From the NCBI RefSeq assembly GCF_000016185.1, contig NC_011420.2, forward strand, positions 2,004,501 through 2,068,500: a stretch of DNA of 64,000 bases. The letters are read 5' to 3'. Under the pieces are notes generated by a model. That model did no database searches, was not told where the DNA came from, and worked only from the letters and a program-made list of their open reading frames with translations. This stretch comes from Rhodospirillum centenum SW (GTDB lineage Bacteria; Pseudomonadota; Alphaproteobacteria; Azospirillales; Azospirillaceae). Both the position numbers and the translations under genes were made by a program. This document shows positions 17,652 through 27,834 of this stretch, one piece after another (positions within the stretch are counted from its first letter, which is position 1; the number at the start of each line of letters is the position of its first letter).

Positions 17652-18527
17652 TCACTGCATGGCGCCAGGCTGCACCGCTTCGGCCGCCAGCCCGCCGGGA
17701 ATGCCGAAATCGACGAGCTGGACATGCTCGATCCGCGTCAGGTCCACCATCGGCACGACCCGCGGCTCACCGCCCCCGGTCGTCACCATGCCCATGGGCA
17801 GGCCCGGCGGGAACAGGCCGCCATGGCCGGAGGTGAAGACCCGTTCCCCCTCGATCACCTCCGCCCCCCGCTGCATGTACATCAGACGCGGCCGCTCCGT
17901 GTTGTCGCCGGCCAGCATGGCGCGGCGACGGCTGGTTTCCAGCACCACCGGAATGCGGGCGTTGATGTCGGTCATCAGCAGGATGCGCGACGACCATTCG
18001 CCCACCTGGACCACCCGGCCGACCAGCCCCTGCCCCGCCATGGCAGCCTGTCCCCGCTTCACCCCGTCGCGCCGGCCGGCCGTGACGACCAGGGTGTGAA
18101 GGAAGGCGCTGCCGGGATCGGCGATGACGCGGGCGGTGATGAAGGAGACGGCAGGATCCGGCCTGTAGGCCAGCAGCGAACGCAGCGAGCGGTTTTCCGC
18201 ATCCAGACGCAGCGCCGCCTGCTGCCATTGCAGCAGGCGCGCATTCTCTTCCCGCAGGCGCTGGTTCTCACCGTGGATGCGGGCAAGCTGGCGGATGGAT
18301 TCGATCACGTCCGCCGCGGCGGCGGCCGGCCGGGAGAGCACGTCGAGGACGGGAGCGAAAGCATCCGTGACACGGGCACGGGCATGATCGACGACAACCG
18401 CATCGACCCGTCCGAAGACCATCAGCGCCACCGCGGCCACGATGAGCAGCAGGAAGTAGAACCGGTTGAGCAGAGCCCAGAGTGGGGCCGCGATCCGAAC
18501 CACTGTTCCGCCGTTGCGCGTCTTCAC
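17652..18527 (-). CDS. mreC: Rod shape-determining protein MreC
   Basis: A 291-residue bitopic protein. A membrane anchor at about 19-39 is followed by a coiled coil (residues 75-120, HGENQRLREENARLLQWQQAALRLDAENRSLRSLL, counted as one helix) and the beta-barrel periplasmic domain with DPGSAFLHTLVVTAGRRDGVKRGQ and SRILLMTDINARIPVVLE. It scaffolds the elongation machinery and activates PBP2/RodA. Genes on both sides are mreB and mreD in the canonical order. Confidence 0.95.
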   Translation of the reverse strand: MKTRNGGTVVRIAAPLWALLNRFYFLLLIVAAVALMVFGRVDAVVVDHARARVTDAFAPVLDVLSRPAAAAADVIESIRQLARIHGENQRLREENARLLQWQQAALRLDAENRSLRSLLAYRPDPAVSFITARVIADPGSAFLHTLVVTAGRRDGVKRGQAAMAGQGLVGRVVQVGEWSSRILLMTDINARIPVVLETSRRRAMLAGDNTERPRLMYMQRGAEVIEGERVFTSGHGGLFPPGLPMGMVTTGGGEPRVVPMVDLTRIEHVQLVDFGIPGGLAAEAVQPGAMQ

Positions 18528-18558
18528 TGGCCGCTTCCGCAGGGTCCGAAAACTTGGT

Positions 18559-18581
18559 CTCCCCCGGCGGCACCGGGGGAG
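18559..18581 (-). terminator. Hairpin between mreB and mreC
   Basis: Perfect 9-bp stem CTCCCCCGG / CCGGGGGAG with a 5-base loop in the 86-bp mreB-mreC gap and no T-run. It may attenuate transcription so that MreB exceeds the membrane partners, or protect the 3' end of mreB mRNA. Confidence 0.5.
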
Positions 18582-18613
18582 CGATCAAGGGAATATTATA
18601 ACATCCGGCCGCG

Positions 18614-19681
<1,068 letters not shown>

Positions 19682-19731
19682 TCAGCGGGCCGCTCCGCGG
19701 ACGACCCCGGAACTGGCCGTGCCGCCCGGTT

Positions 19732-19761
19732 TGCATAGACCATCCAGGCGCCCTTCCTCAA
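19732..19761 (-). promoter_or_regulatory. Possible mreB promoter
   Basis: Minus strand -35 TTGAGG (19756-19761), 18-bp spacer, -10 TATGCA (19732-19737), about 75 bp before mreB. Confidence 0.3.
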
Positions 19762-19848
19762 GGGGTGAAAGCCCGGCGGCTGGAATTTGTCGTTGCGGTG
19801 TTAAGGAATTGCAGCAGATGAGACCGCCCCCGCGAGGGTCGGAGGGCA

Positions 19849-19881
19849 GTCGGGAGGCCGTCGGGAGGCGGTCAGGAGCCG
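19849..19881. repeat. Three 11-bp direct repeats
   Basis: GTCGGGAGGCC, GTCGGGAGGCG and GTCAGGAGCCG follow one another without gaps in the leuA-mreB spacer. No function is apparent. Confidence 0.5.
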
Positions 19882-20014
19882 ACCGGGGGCCGCCCGCGAC
19901 CGTTGCAGCAGACAGCCGCGGGGAGCGGCAGAGCCGCCGGGCCGGGACAGCCCCGACTCGCCCGGCAGGGCGCCGGGCGGACGGGACACCGGTGGGATGA
20001 TGCCGTCAGGCCGG

Positions 20015-21589
20015 TCAGGCGCTGAGCGCCGCGGGTGCGGTCTTCTCCCGCTTCACCAGCAGCTTGTTCAGGGCGTGGATGTAGGCACGGGCGCTGGCGA
20101 CCAGGGTGTCGGCGTCCGCCCCCTGCCCGTTCACGGTCTTGCCGTTCTCCTCCAGCCGCACCGTCACCTCCGCCTGGGCGTCGGTGCCGGCGGTCACGGC
20201 CTGCACCTGATAGAGCTGCAGCCGCGCCTCGTGCGGGAAGGCCTGCTTGATGGCGTTGAAGACCGCATCCACGGGGCCGTTGCCGAAGCTGACCACCGGC
20301 GCGCACGCCTTGCCGTCCACCTCCACCTCCAGCACGGCATGCTGCGGCCCCTTGGAGCCGGCGACGACCTGGAGGGAGACGAACTGGATACGGTCGTTCT
20401 GGCGGCCGACCTCGTCGTCCACCAGGGCCACGATGTCCTCGTCGAACACGTCCTTCTTGCGGTCGGCCAGATCCTTGAAGCGCCTGAAGGCGTCGTTGAC
20501 GGCGTTGTCGCCCATCTCCTCGTAGCCCAGCTCCTTGAGCTTGGCGCGGAAGGCGGCGCGGCCGGAATGCTTGCCCATGACCAGGGTGGAGCGGTTCAGG
20601 CCGACGCTCTCGGGCGTCATGATCTCGTAGGTGCCGGCATGCTTGAGCATGCCGTCCTGGTGGATGCCGGATTCATGGGCGAAGGCGTTGGTGCCGACGA
20701 TCGCCTTGTTGGGCTGCACCGTGAAGCCGGTGATGGTGGAGACCAGCCGCGAGGCGCGGGTGATGTGCTCGGTCCGGACGCCGGTCGTATAGGGCATGGC
20801 GTCATGGCGCGTGCGCAGCGCCATGACGATCTCCTCCAGGGCCGCGTTGCCGGCGCGTTCGCCCAGGCCGTTGATCGTGCATTCGACCTGCCGCGCACCG
20901 TTGGCGACGCCGGCCAGCGAGTTGGCGACGGCGAGGCCCAGATCGTTGTGGCAGTGGACGGAGAAGACCGCCTTGTCGCTGTTCGGCACCCGCTCGATCA
21001 CCATGCGGATCAGCGCGCCGTACTCCTCCGGCACGGCATAGCCCACCGTGTCGGGGATGTTGATGGTGGTGGCGCCGGCCTTGATCGCCGTCTCCACGCA
21101 GCGGCAGAGGAAATCGGGCTCGGTCCGCGAGCCGTCCTCCGCCGACCATTCCACGTCGTCCACCAGAGTGCGGGCATGGCCCACGCTGTCCGCGATGGCC
21201 TGGACCACGGCGTCCGGCTGCATCTGGAGCTTGTACTTCATGTGCAGCGGGCTGGTGGAGATGAAGGTGTGGATGCGCCTGCGCTCGGCGTACTGCAACG
21301 CCTCCGCGGCGCGGTCGATGTCCATGCGCGCGGCGCGCGACAGGCCGGCGACGACGGAGGTCTTCACCACCCGGCCGATTTCCCGCACGCACTCGAAATC
21401 GCCGTTGGACGCGATGGGGAAGCCGGCCTCGATCACATCGACGCCCATCTCCTCCAGCGTCAACGCGATGCGGAGCTTCTCCTCCAGGTTCATGGAGGCG
21501 CCGGGCGACTGCTCGCCGTCGCGCAGCGTCGTGTCGAAGATGACGACGCGGTCGGCCGGGCGCTGCGATACGGGGGTGGTGACGGTCAT
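20015..21589 (-). CDS. leuA: 2-isopropylmalate synthase
   Basis: A 524-residue enzyme with the HMGL-like TIM barrel first ([18 protein letters not shown] near residue 17, then [17 protein letters not shown] near 217) and a C-terminal LeuA dimer/allosteric domain (about 390-510). It condenses acetyl-CoA with 2-oxoisovalerate, the first committed step of leucine synthesis, and is leucine-inhibited through the C-terminal domain. The ATG has GAGGA 8 bases upstream. A leucine-rich leader peptide lies 140 bp upstream (21729-21860), suggesting transcription attenuation. Confidence 0.97.
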   Translation of the reverse strand: MTVTTPVSQRPADRVVIFDTTLRDGEQSPGASMNLEEKLRIALTLEEMGVDVIEAGFPIASNGDFECVREIGRVVKTSVVAGLSRAARMDIDRAAEALQYAERRRIHTFISTSPLHMKYKLQMQPDAVVQAIADSVGHARTLVDDVEWSAEDGSRTEPDFLCRCVETAIKAGATTINIPDTVGYAVPEEYGALIRMVIERVPNSDKAVFSVHCHNDLGLAVANSLAGVANGARQVECTINGLGERAGNAALEEIVMALRTRHDAMPYTTGVRTEHITRASRLVSTITGFTVQPNKAIVGTNAFAHESGIHQDGMLKHAGTYEIMTPESVGLNRSTLVMGKHSGRAAFRAKLKELGYEEMGDNAVNDAFRRFKDLADRKKDVFDEDIVALVDDEVGRQNDRIQFVSLQVVAGSKGPQHAVLEVEVDGKACAPVVSFGNGPVDAVFNAIKQAFPHEARLQLYQVQAVTAGTDAQAEVTVRLEENGKTVNGQGADADTLVASARAYIHALNKLLVKREKTAPAALSA

Positions 21590-21667
21590 GCTACGGGTCC
21601 TCGCCTGGGCGGCCGTTCCCGCGGATCATCGGTGGGGCGGACGGCCGGAAATTTCGACTATGGCTGA

Positions 21668-21686
21668 CGCGCCGACATGCGGCGCG
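21668..21686 (-). promoter_or_regulatory. Second leader hairpin of leuA
   Basis: CGCGCCG / CGGCGCG 7-bp stem with a 5-base loop lies between the leader hairpin and leuA. It could be the terminator-like arm of the attenuator, but no U-run follows directly. Confidence 0.4.
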
Positions 21687-21692
21687 GGGTTC

Positions 21693-21735
21693 CCCCTGAA
21701 CGCCTCTCCGCAAGCGGAGCCGCGGCGCTCAGGGG
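21693..21735 (-). promoter_or_regulatory. Long hairpin overlapping the leader peptide stop codon
   Basis: A 12-bp stem (one G-U) pairs 21724-21735 with 21693-21704; it encloses a 5-bp CTCCG/CGGAG sub-hairpin. The 5' arm contains the leader stop codon, so ribosome position on the leader would decide whether it forms. Confidence 0.5.
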
Positions 21736-21860
21736 CCGATAAGTCGAAGGGCGAGAAGCAGCAGGGCGGTGGCCGCGCCGGACAGGTGCAGCGCCAGCAG
21801 CGCGCGGCCGGTATCGGCGGCGGCGGTGCGGGCGGTTGCTTTTCCAACGGGACGCTGCAT
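21729..21860 (-). CDS. leuL: Leucine-rich leader peptide of leuA, 43 residues
   Basis: A short frame starts at ATG 21858-21860 and ends at TGA 21729-21731. Its second half has eleven Leu in 24 residues, including four consecutive Leu codons (CTG CTG CTT CTC) followed by less common CTT codons, then IGP-stop. The stop sits in the 5' arm of a strong hairpin, as in ribosome-mediated attenuation of leucine operons. The Shine-Dalgarno sequence is weak (AGGA, 11 bases). It could instead be a small hydrophobic protein, since one helix would span a membrane. Confidence 0.5.
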   Translation of the reverse strand: MQRPVGKATARTAAADTGRALLALHLSGAATALLLLALRLIGP

Positions 21861-22042
21861 GGCGCCGTCAGTCCTGTTCATGTCGAAACCGGCCAGCCCC
21901 TGGCGGGATCGCGGCCGGCGAAGCCGGGTTGCTGAAGGTCAATCTAGGACGCAACGCCGTTAGCCGCAACGGCTTTCTTCCGAAAGGAGCTTTCCCGGAA
22001 AGGCGCACGGCCGGGGCGGCGGCGCCCCGGCCGGCGGAACCG

Positions 22043-23905
22043 TCACGCCTTGCGGGCGTCGGTCCAGCGACCCACGACCTGTTCCAGGATCGGCAGCGGC
22101 ATGCTGCCGCCGACCAGGATCAGTTCGTGGAAGTCGCGCAGGTCGAAGGCGGCCCCGAGCTTCGCCGCCGCCTTGGCCCGCAGATCCTCGATGGCGCGCA
22201 TGCCGACCTTGTAGGCCAGCGCCTGCCCCGGATTGACGGCGTAGCGGTTGATCTCCCGCTCCACGCTCTCCCGCGGGATCATGGAGTTCGACTCCATGTA
22301 GTCGGCCGCCTGCTCGCGTGTCCAGCGTCGGGCATGGATGCCGCTGTCCACGACCAGCCGGATGGCGCGCCACAGCTCGTTGTTCAGGCGGCCGGCGTCG
22401 GAATAGGGGTCCTGATAGAGCCCGACCTCCTTGCCCAGCTTCTCGGCATAGAGGCCCCAGCCCTCCCCGAACACGGTGTAGCCGCCGATCCGGCGGAAGA
22501 TCGGCAGGTTGTCCGCCTCCTGCTGGATGGCGTTCTGCATGTGGTGGCCCGGCACCGCCTCGTGATAGGCGATGGCCTCGATCTCGTGCCGCGGCCGCTC
22601 GCGCATGGTGGCGAGGTTGATGAAGTAGATGCCGGGCCGGCTGCCGTCGCGCGAGGGGCGGTTGTAGAAGGCCGGCGGCGAGGATTTCTCGCGGAACGGC
22701 TCGACCCGCCGCACCTCCACCGGGGCCTGCGGCAGGGTGCGGAACAGCAGCGGCAGCTTGCCCTGCATCGCCGCCACCGCGGCGCGCGCCTCGGTCAGAT
22801 AGGCCTCGCGGCCCGCATCCGTGTCGGGGAAGAAGAAGCGCGGATCGCTGCGCAGATAGGTGAGGAAGGCCGGCAGGTCGCCGCCGAACCCCGTCGCCTT
22901 GCGGATGGCGTCCAGCTCCCCGTGCAGGCGCTTGACCTCCGACAGGCCGAACTCGTGGACCTCGTCGGGGGTCATGGGCAGGGTGGTGTGGCGGCGGACG
23001 CAGGCGCGGTAGTAGTCCTCGCCCTGCGGCAGCTTCCAGACGCCGTCATCCGTGCCGGCGCGCGCCTCCAGCGAGGCCAGCAGGGCCAGCAGCCGCTCGT
23101 AGGCCGGCTTCACGCCGTCGCGCAGGGCGCTCTCCGCCTCCGTCAGCAGGGCCTTGTGCTCCGCCTCGGGCAGCCTGGCGCGTGCCAGCTTCGCCTTGGC
23201 ATCGGCCCAGAGGGCGCTGTCCTCCCCGGAGCCGTCGAACGGCGCGCCGGCGATGATGGAGCGGGCGTCCTCGACCGCCTTCGCCAGGGAGAATTTCGGC
23301 GGCAGCACGCCCATCTCGGCCCGCCGCAGCGTCTCCCGCTCCACCGCCGCGAACTGGGCGGGGATGCCCTTCAGCCGCTGCACATAGGCGGCGGCCGAGG
23401 CCGCATCCACGACGCGGTGCTGGTTGATGAGGAAGGCCGGCAGCCCCGTATGGGCGCCGTACAGATGATTGATGGTGTAGGCGTGCAGCCGCCAGGGGAA
23501 GGCCTCCGCGTTCTGCTGCGCGCGGAACCGGAACAGCTCGACCGACAGCCGGTCCTGCTCCGACAGGGTGGCGGGGTCGAACGCCGCCTCCAGGCGGGCG
23601 ACGGCCTCCTGCTCCAGCGCCTGTTCGCGCTGTGCCGCCTCGTCGGAGATGTCGTCCCAGTCGCCGCGGTCGTAGCGCAGGCCCAGCGAGGTTTCGAGCT
23701 GCGGCCGGCGCTCCACATAGCCCTTGTCGAATTCGGTGAAGAAGAGATCCAGCGCCGGCGACGGCCCGGCCGCGGCTCCCGTCGCCGCCCCCTCTGTAGC
23801 CGCGGCGGCAGCGCCCGCCCACGGCAGCGAGGCGACCGCCACCGCGGCGGCCCCGCCCAGCATGCCCGTTCTCAGCACGTCACGACGTGTCAGCATTGCG
23901 CTCAA
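22043..23905 (-). CDS. DUF885 family metallopeptidase-like protein, Tat-exported
   Basis: A 620-residue protein with a twin-arginine signal (TRRDVLRTGMLGGAAAVAVA). The DUF885 domain fills the rest, with the zinc-type motif YHEAVPGHHMQ (HExxxGHH) in the C-terminal half and a distal GEGWGLYAEKL segment that supplies the likely third ligand Glu. The family belongs to the thermolysin/M32-like gluzincins and probably hydrolyses peptides in the periplasm. It sits next to a paralogue at 23968 with the same length and layout, 62 bp away. Confidence 0.88.
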   Translation of the reverse strand: MSAMLTRRDVLRTGMLGGAAAVAVASLPWAGAAAAATEGAATGAAAGPSPALDLFFTEFDKGYVERRPQLETSLGLRYDRGDWDDISDEAAQREQALEQEAVARLEAAFDPATLSEQDRLSVELFRFRAQQNAEAFPWRLHAYTINHLYGAHTGLPAFLINQHRVVDAASAAAYVQRLKGIPAQFAAVERETLRRAEMGVLPPKFSLAKAVEDARSIIAGAPFDGSGEDSALWADAKAKLARARLPEAEHKALLTEAESALRDGVKPAYERLLALLASLEARAGTDDGVWKLPQGEDYYRACVRRHTTLPMTPDEVHEFGLSEVKRLHGELDAIRKATGFGGDLPAFLTYLRSDPRFFFPDTDAGREAYLTEARAAVAAMQGKLPLLFRTLPQAPVEVRRVEPFREKSSPPAFYNRPSRDGSRPGIYFINLATMRERPRHEIEAIAYHEAVPGHHMQNAIQQEADNLPIFRRIGGYTVFGEGWGLYAEKLGKEVGLYQDPYSDAGRLNNELWRAIRLVVDSGIHARRWTREQAADYMESNSMIPRESVEREINRYAVNPGQALAYKVGMRAIEDLRAKAAAKLGAAFDLRDFHELILVGGSMPLPILEQVVGRWTDARKA

Positions 23906-23967
23906 GCTCCCCGGTCCCTGTTGTTTCGTGGTTGGTGATGTCCGTCCGCGGGGACGGCCGCCGCGGA

Positions 23968-25833
23968 TCAGGCCCGTTCGGCCGCGATCCAGCCGTCGAT
24001 CCTGTCCTCCAGCACGGTCAGCGGCAGGCTGCCGCCGGTCAGCACCGCGTCATGGAAGCGGCGCAGGTCGAAGCGGTCGCCCAGGTCCGACTCCGCGCGG
24101 GTGCGCAGGTCCTCGATGGTGCGCATGCCCATCTTGTAGGCCAGCGCCTGTCCGGGATTGCCGATGTAGCGCTCGATCTCGCGCACGGCGCGCGGCTCCG
24201 GGATGGCGCTGTTGGCGGTCATGAAGTCGATGGCCTGCCGCCGGGTCCAGCGTCTGGCGTGGATGCCGGTGTCCACCACCAGCCGGATGGCGCGGAACAG
24301 CTCCCCCTCCAGCCGGCCGTAGTCGCTGTAGGGATCGGTGAAGGCGCCGAACGCCTTGACCATCTTCTCCGTGTACAGCGCCCAGCCCTCGGCATAGGCG
24401 GAGTAGCCGCCGAAGCGGCGGAAGCGCGGCAGTCCCGTCAGCTCCTGCGCGATGGCGATCTGCATGTGATGGCCGGGGATGCCCTCGTGATAGGCCAGCG
24501 TCTCCACCCCGTGCCGCCGGTGCTCCTCCATGTTGAACAGGTTGATGAAGTAGATGCCGCCGCGGGAGCCGTCGCCCGGCGGCCCGTCATAGAAGGCGCG
24601 GGCAGAGCTGCGCTCGCGGAAGGGCTCCACCCGGCGGATCTCCATGCCGGCCTTGGGCAGGGTGATGAACATGCGGTCGAGCCGGGCCTTCATGGCCTCG
24701 ATATAGCCGTGACTCAGCGCGATGTACTCGGCCCGCCCTTCGTCGGTGTCGGGGAAGCGGAAACGGGCATCGTCCCGCAGATAGGCGAGAAAGCCCTTGA
24801 GGTCGCCGTCGAAGCCGACCTTGCGGCGGATCTCCTCCACCTCGCCATGGATGCGGCGGACCTCCTCCAGTCCGAAGGCATGCACCTCCTCGGCCGGGGC
24901 GGAGCGGGTGGTGAAGCGACGGATGCGGTGGTCGTAGTAGGCGAGCCCGTCCGGCAGGCGCCAGACGCCGTCGTCCTCCCCCGCCTTGGCGACCAGCGGG
25001 TCGAGCGTGGCGAGAAGCGTCTCGTAGCCCTCGCGGAACGGCCCGTCGAGCGCCGCCGTCAGCTCCGCCACCAGCGCGGCGCTGCGCGCTTCCGGCAGCC
25101 CGGCCTCGCCCAGCTTGCCGCGGAAGTCCAGCAGCAGCAGGTTCTCCCCCTCCCCCGCGAAGGGCGCGCCAGCCAGGACGCGGCGCGCATCCGCCGCCGC
25201 CTTCGCCAGCGAGAAGCGGGGCGGCAGCACGCCGCGGTCCGCCCGGATCCGGACATTCTCGGCGGTGACGGCCAGCAGTTCCTTCACCGCGCGGACGCGG
25301 GCGACATAGGCGGCAGCGTCCGCCTCGGTCCGGATGTGGTGCTCGTTGATCAGGAATCCGGGAATGCCGGTGTGGCGTCCGCCGATATGGCTGACGGCGT
25401 AGCTGTTGAGCCGCCATCCGTACGCCTCGGCGTCGGCCTCGGCCTCGTACTCGAACAGGCGGTAGCTCAGCCGGTCCTGCTCCGACAGGCGGGCGGGATC
25501 GAACTCCGCCCGCAGGCGGGCCAGTTCGGCCTGCCGGCGCTCGTGCTCGCGGCGGCGGCCGTCCTCGCTGTCGTCGCTCCAGGCGCCATTGTCATAGCGG
25601 TAACCCAGCGCCGTCTCGCGCTCCGGGCTGGCCGCCACCTCGGCGTCGAAGGCCGCCTCCAGGAAGGTGTTGAGCGCGGTCCCCGCGCCGTCCGCCCCCG
25701 CCGTCGGCCCTGGAGCCGCCTTCCCGTCCGCCGCGACGGCCATCCCGCCGCGCAGCAGCAACGGCCCCGCGACCGCCCCAGCCGCCGCCATCGCCAGGAA
25801 ATCGCGCCTGCCCACCCGCATCGTCGCCCGCAT
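23968..25833 (-). CDS. DUF885 family metallopeptidase-like protein, second tandem copy
   Basis: A 621-residue paralogue of the downstream gene. The Tat signal is GRRDFLAMAAAGAVAG; the metal motif is YHEGIPGHHMQ and the distal block is AEGWALYTEKM. Many long segments match the neighbour (LSEQDRLS, FSLAKA, FFPDTD/FRFPDTD, DSGIHARRWTR/DTGIHARRWTR), showing an old tandem duplication with later divergence. Both would be folded in the cytoplasm and exported. Substrate specificity is not predictable. Confidence 0.88.
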   Translation of the reverse strand: MRATMRVGRRDFLAMAAAGAVAGPLLLRGGMAVAADGKAAPGPTAGADGAGTALNTFLEAAFDAEVAASPERETALGYRYDNGAWSDDSEDGRRREHERRQAELARLRAEFDPARLSEQDRLSYRLFEYEAEADAEAYGWRLNSYAVSHIGGRHTGIPGFLINEHHIRTEADAAAYVARVRAVKELLAVTAENVRIRADRGVLPPRFSLAKAAADARRVLAGAPFAGEGENLLLLDFRGKLGEAGLPEARSAALVAELTAALDGPFREGYETLLATLDPLVAKAGEDDGVWRLPDGLAYYDHRIRRFTTRSAPAEEVHAFGLEEVRRIHGEVEEIRRKVGFDGDLKGFLAYLRDDARFRFPDTDEGRAEYIALSHGYIEAMKARLDRMFITLPKAGMEIRRVEPFRERSSARAFYDGPPGDGSRGGIYFINLFNMEEHRRHGVETLAYHEGIPGHHMQIAIAQELTGLPRFRRFGGYSAYAEGWALYTEKMVKAFGAFTDPYSDYGRLEGELFRAIRLVVDTGIHARRWTRRQAIDFMTANSAIPEPRAVREIERYIGNPGQALAYKMGMRTIEDLRTRAESDLGDRFDLRRFHDAVLTGGSLPLTVLEDRIDGWIAAERA

Positions 25834-25989
25834 CGCCCTGTTCCGTTCGTTACTTTTGTTGCGAAGGATTAGGGCGGGGCGGCACGATTCCGTCCAGCGG
25901 GATTTACCAATCCGTTACAAACCAGCAGCACGGGGCACCGCAGCGCGGAGGGGGAGTGCGCGGCCGGAAGGCTGGCCCCGGAAACACGA

Positions 25990-26020
25990 ACGGCCCCCGT
26001 CCGGATGGGACGGGGGCCGT
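25990..26020 (-). terminator. Terminator of ilvC
   Basis: A perfect 13-bp stem, ACGGCCCCCGTCC / GGACGGGGGCCGT, with a 5-base loop lies 27 bp after the ilvC stop. It is followed on the minus strand by TCGTGTTTC. Confidence 0.75.
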
Positions 26021-26047
26021 CGACGGATGCCGCCTGGTGGCGAGGGA

Positions 26048-27103
<1,056 letters not shown>

Positions 27104-27109
27104 CTACAG

Positions 27110-27127
27110 GCCGCACGGCCGTGCGGC
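27110..27127. repeat. 18-bp perfect palindrome between ilvH and ilvC
   Basis: GCCGCACGGCCGTGCGGC is fully self-complementary in the ilvH-ilvC gap. It may be an mRNA hairpin or a protein site; no T-run follows. Confidence 0.45.
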
Positions 27128-27245
27128 AACAGGATTTTTCGTGCCCTGCCCATGCATTCCTCGCACCGGACGGCGGGCGGCCCGGTGCGGGGTCCCTTCC
27201 GGCACGGCGGCGCCGGAACGGTCCGTCACGGTGTCCCGACCCGCG

Positions 27246-27761
27246 TCACAGCCCGCCCGTGCCGCGGGACATGGCGACGGCGCCGGTGCGGCTGAGGTCC
27301 ACCAGCCCGAGCTGGCCCATCAGGTCGATGAAGCGGTTCAGGTCGTCCGCCGTGCCGGTGATCTCGAAGACGAAGCTGGTGATGGTGGCGTCCACCACCC
27401 GCGCCTTGAAGATGTCGGCGATGCGCAGCGCCTCGACCCGCTTCTCGCCCGCGCCGGACACCTTCACCAGCGCCATCTCGCGCTCCACGAAGGGGCCTTC
27501 GAGGGTGAGGTCGCGGACCCGGTGGACGGGCACCAGCCGGTCGAGCTGCGCCTTGATCTGCTCGATGATCATGGGCGTGCCGGAGGTGACGATGGTGATG
27601 CGCGAGAGCTGCTGCTCCGCGTTCACCTCGGCCACGGTCAGGCTCTCGATATTGTAGCCGCGGCCCGAGAAGAGGCCGATGACGCGGGCCAGCACGCCCG
27701 GCTCGTTGTCCACGAGCACGCTGATCGTGTGGCGTTCGATGTGTTGTTCGACGGGAGACAT
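27246..27761 (-). CDS. ilvH: Acetolactate synthase small (regulatory) subunit
   Basis: A 171-residue protein with an N-terminal ACT domain (HTISVLVDNEPGVLARVIGLFSGRGYNIESLTV, spanning about residues 11-43) and a C-terminal ALS regulatory domain. It binds valine and controls the catalytic subunit encoded 73 bp upstream on the same strand. Confidence 0.96.
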   Translation of the reverse strand: MSPVEQHIERHTISVLVDNEPGVLARVIGLFSGRGYNIESLTVAEVNAEQQLSRITIVTSGTPMIIEQIKAQLDRLVPVHRVRDLTLEGPFVEREMALVKVSGAGEKRVEALRIADIFKARVVDATITSFVFEITGTADDLNRFIDLMGQLGLVDLSRTGAVAMSRGTGGL

Positions 27762-27834
27762 GGGGCAGAAGGTCCGGATGTTCGTTGTTGCTGGGCACCA
27801 TCGTATGGGGCGGCGGGCGTGCCGGCCGGGCCGG

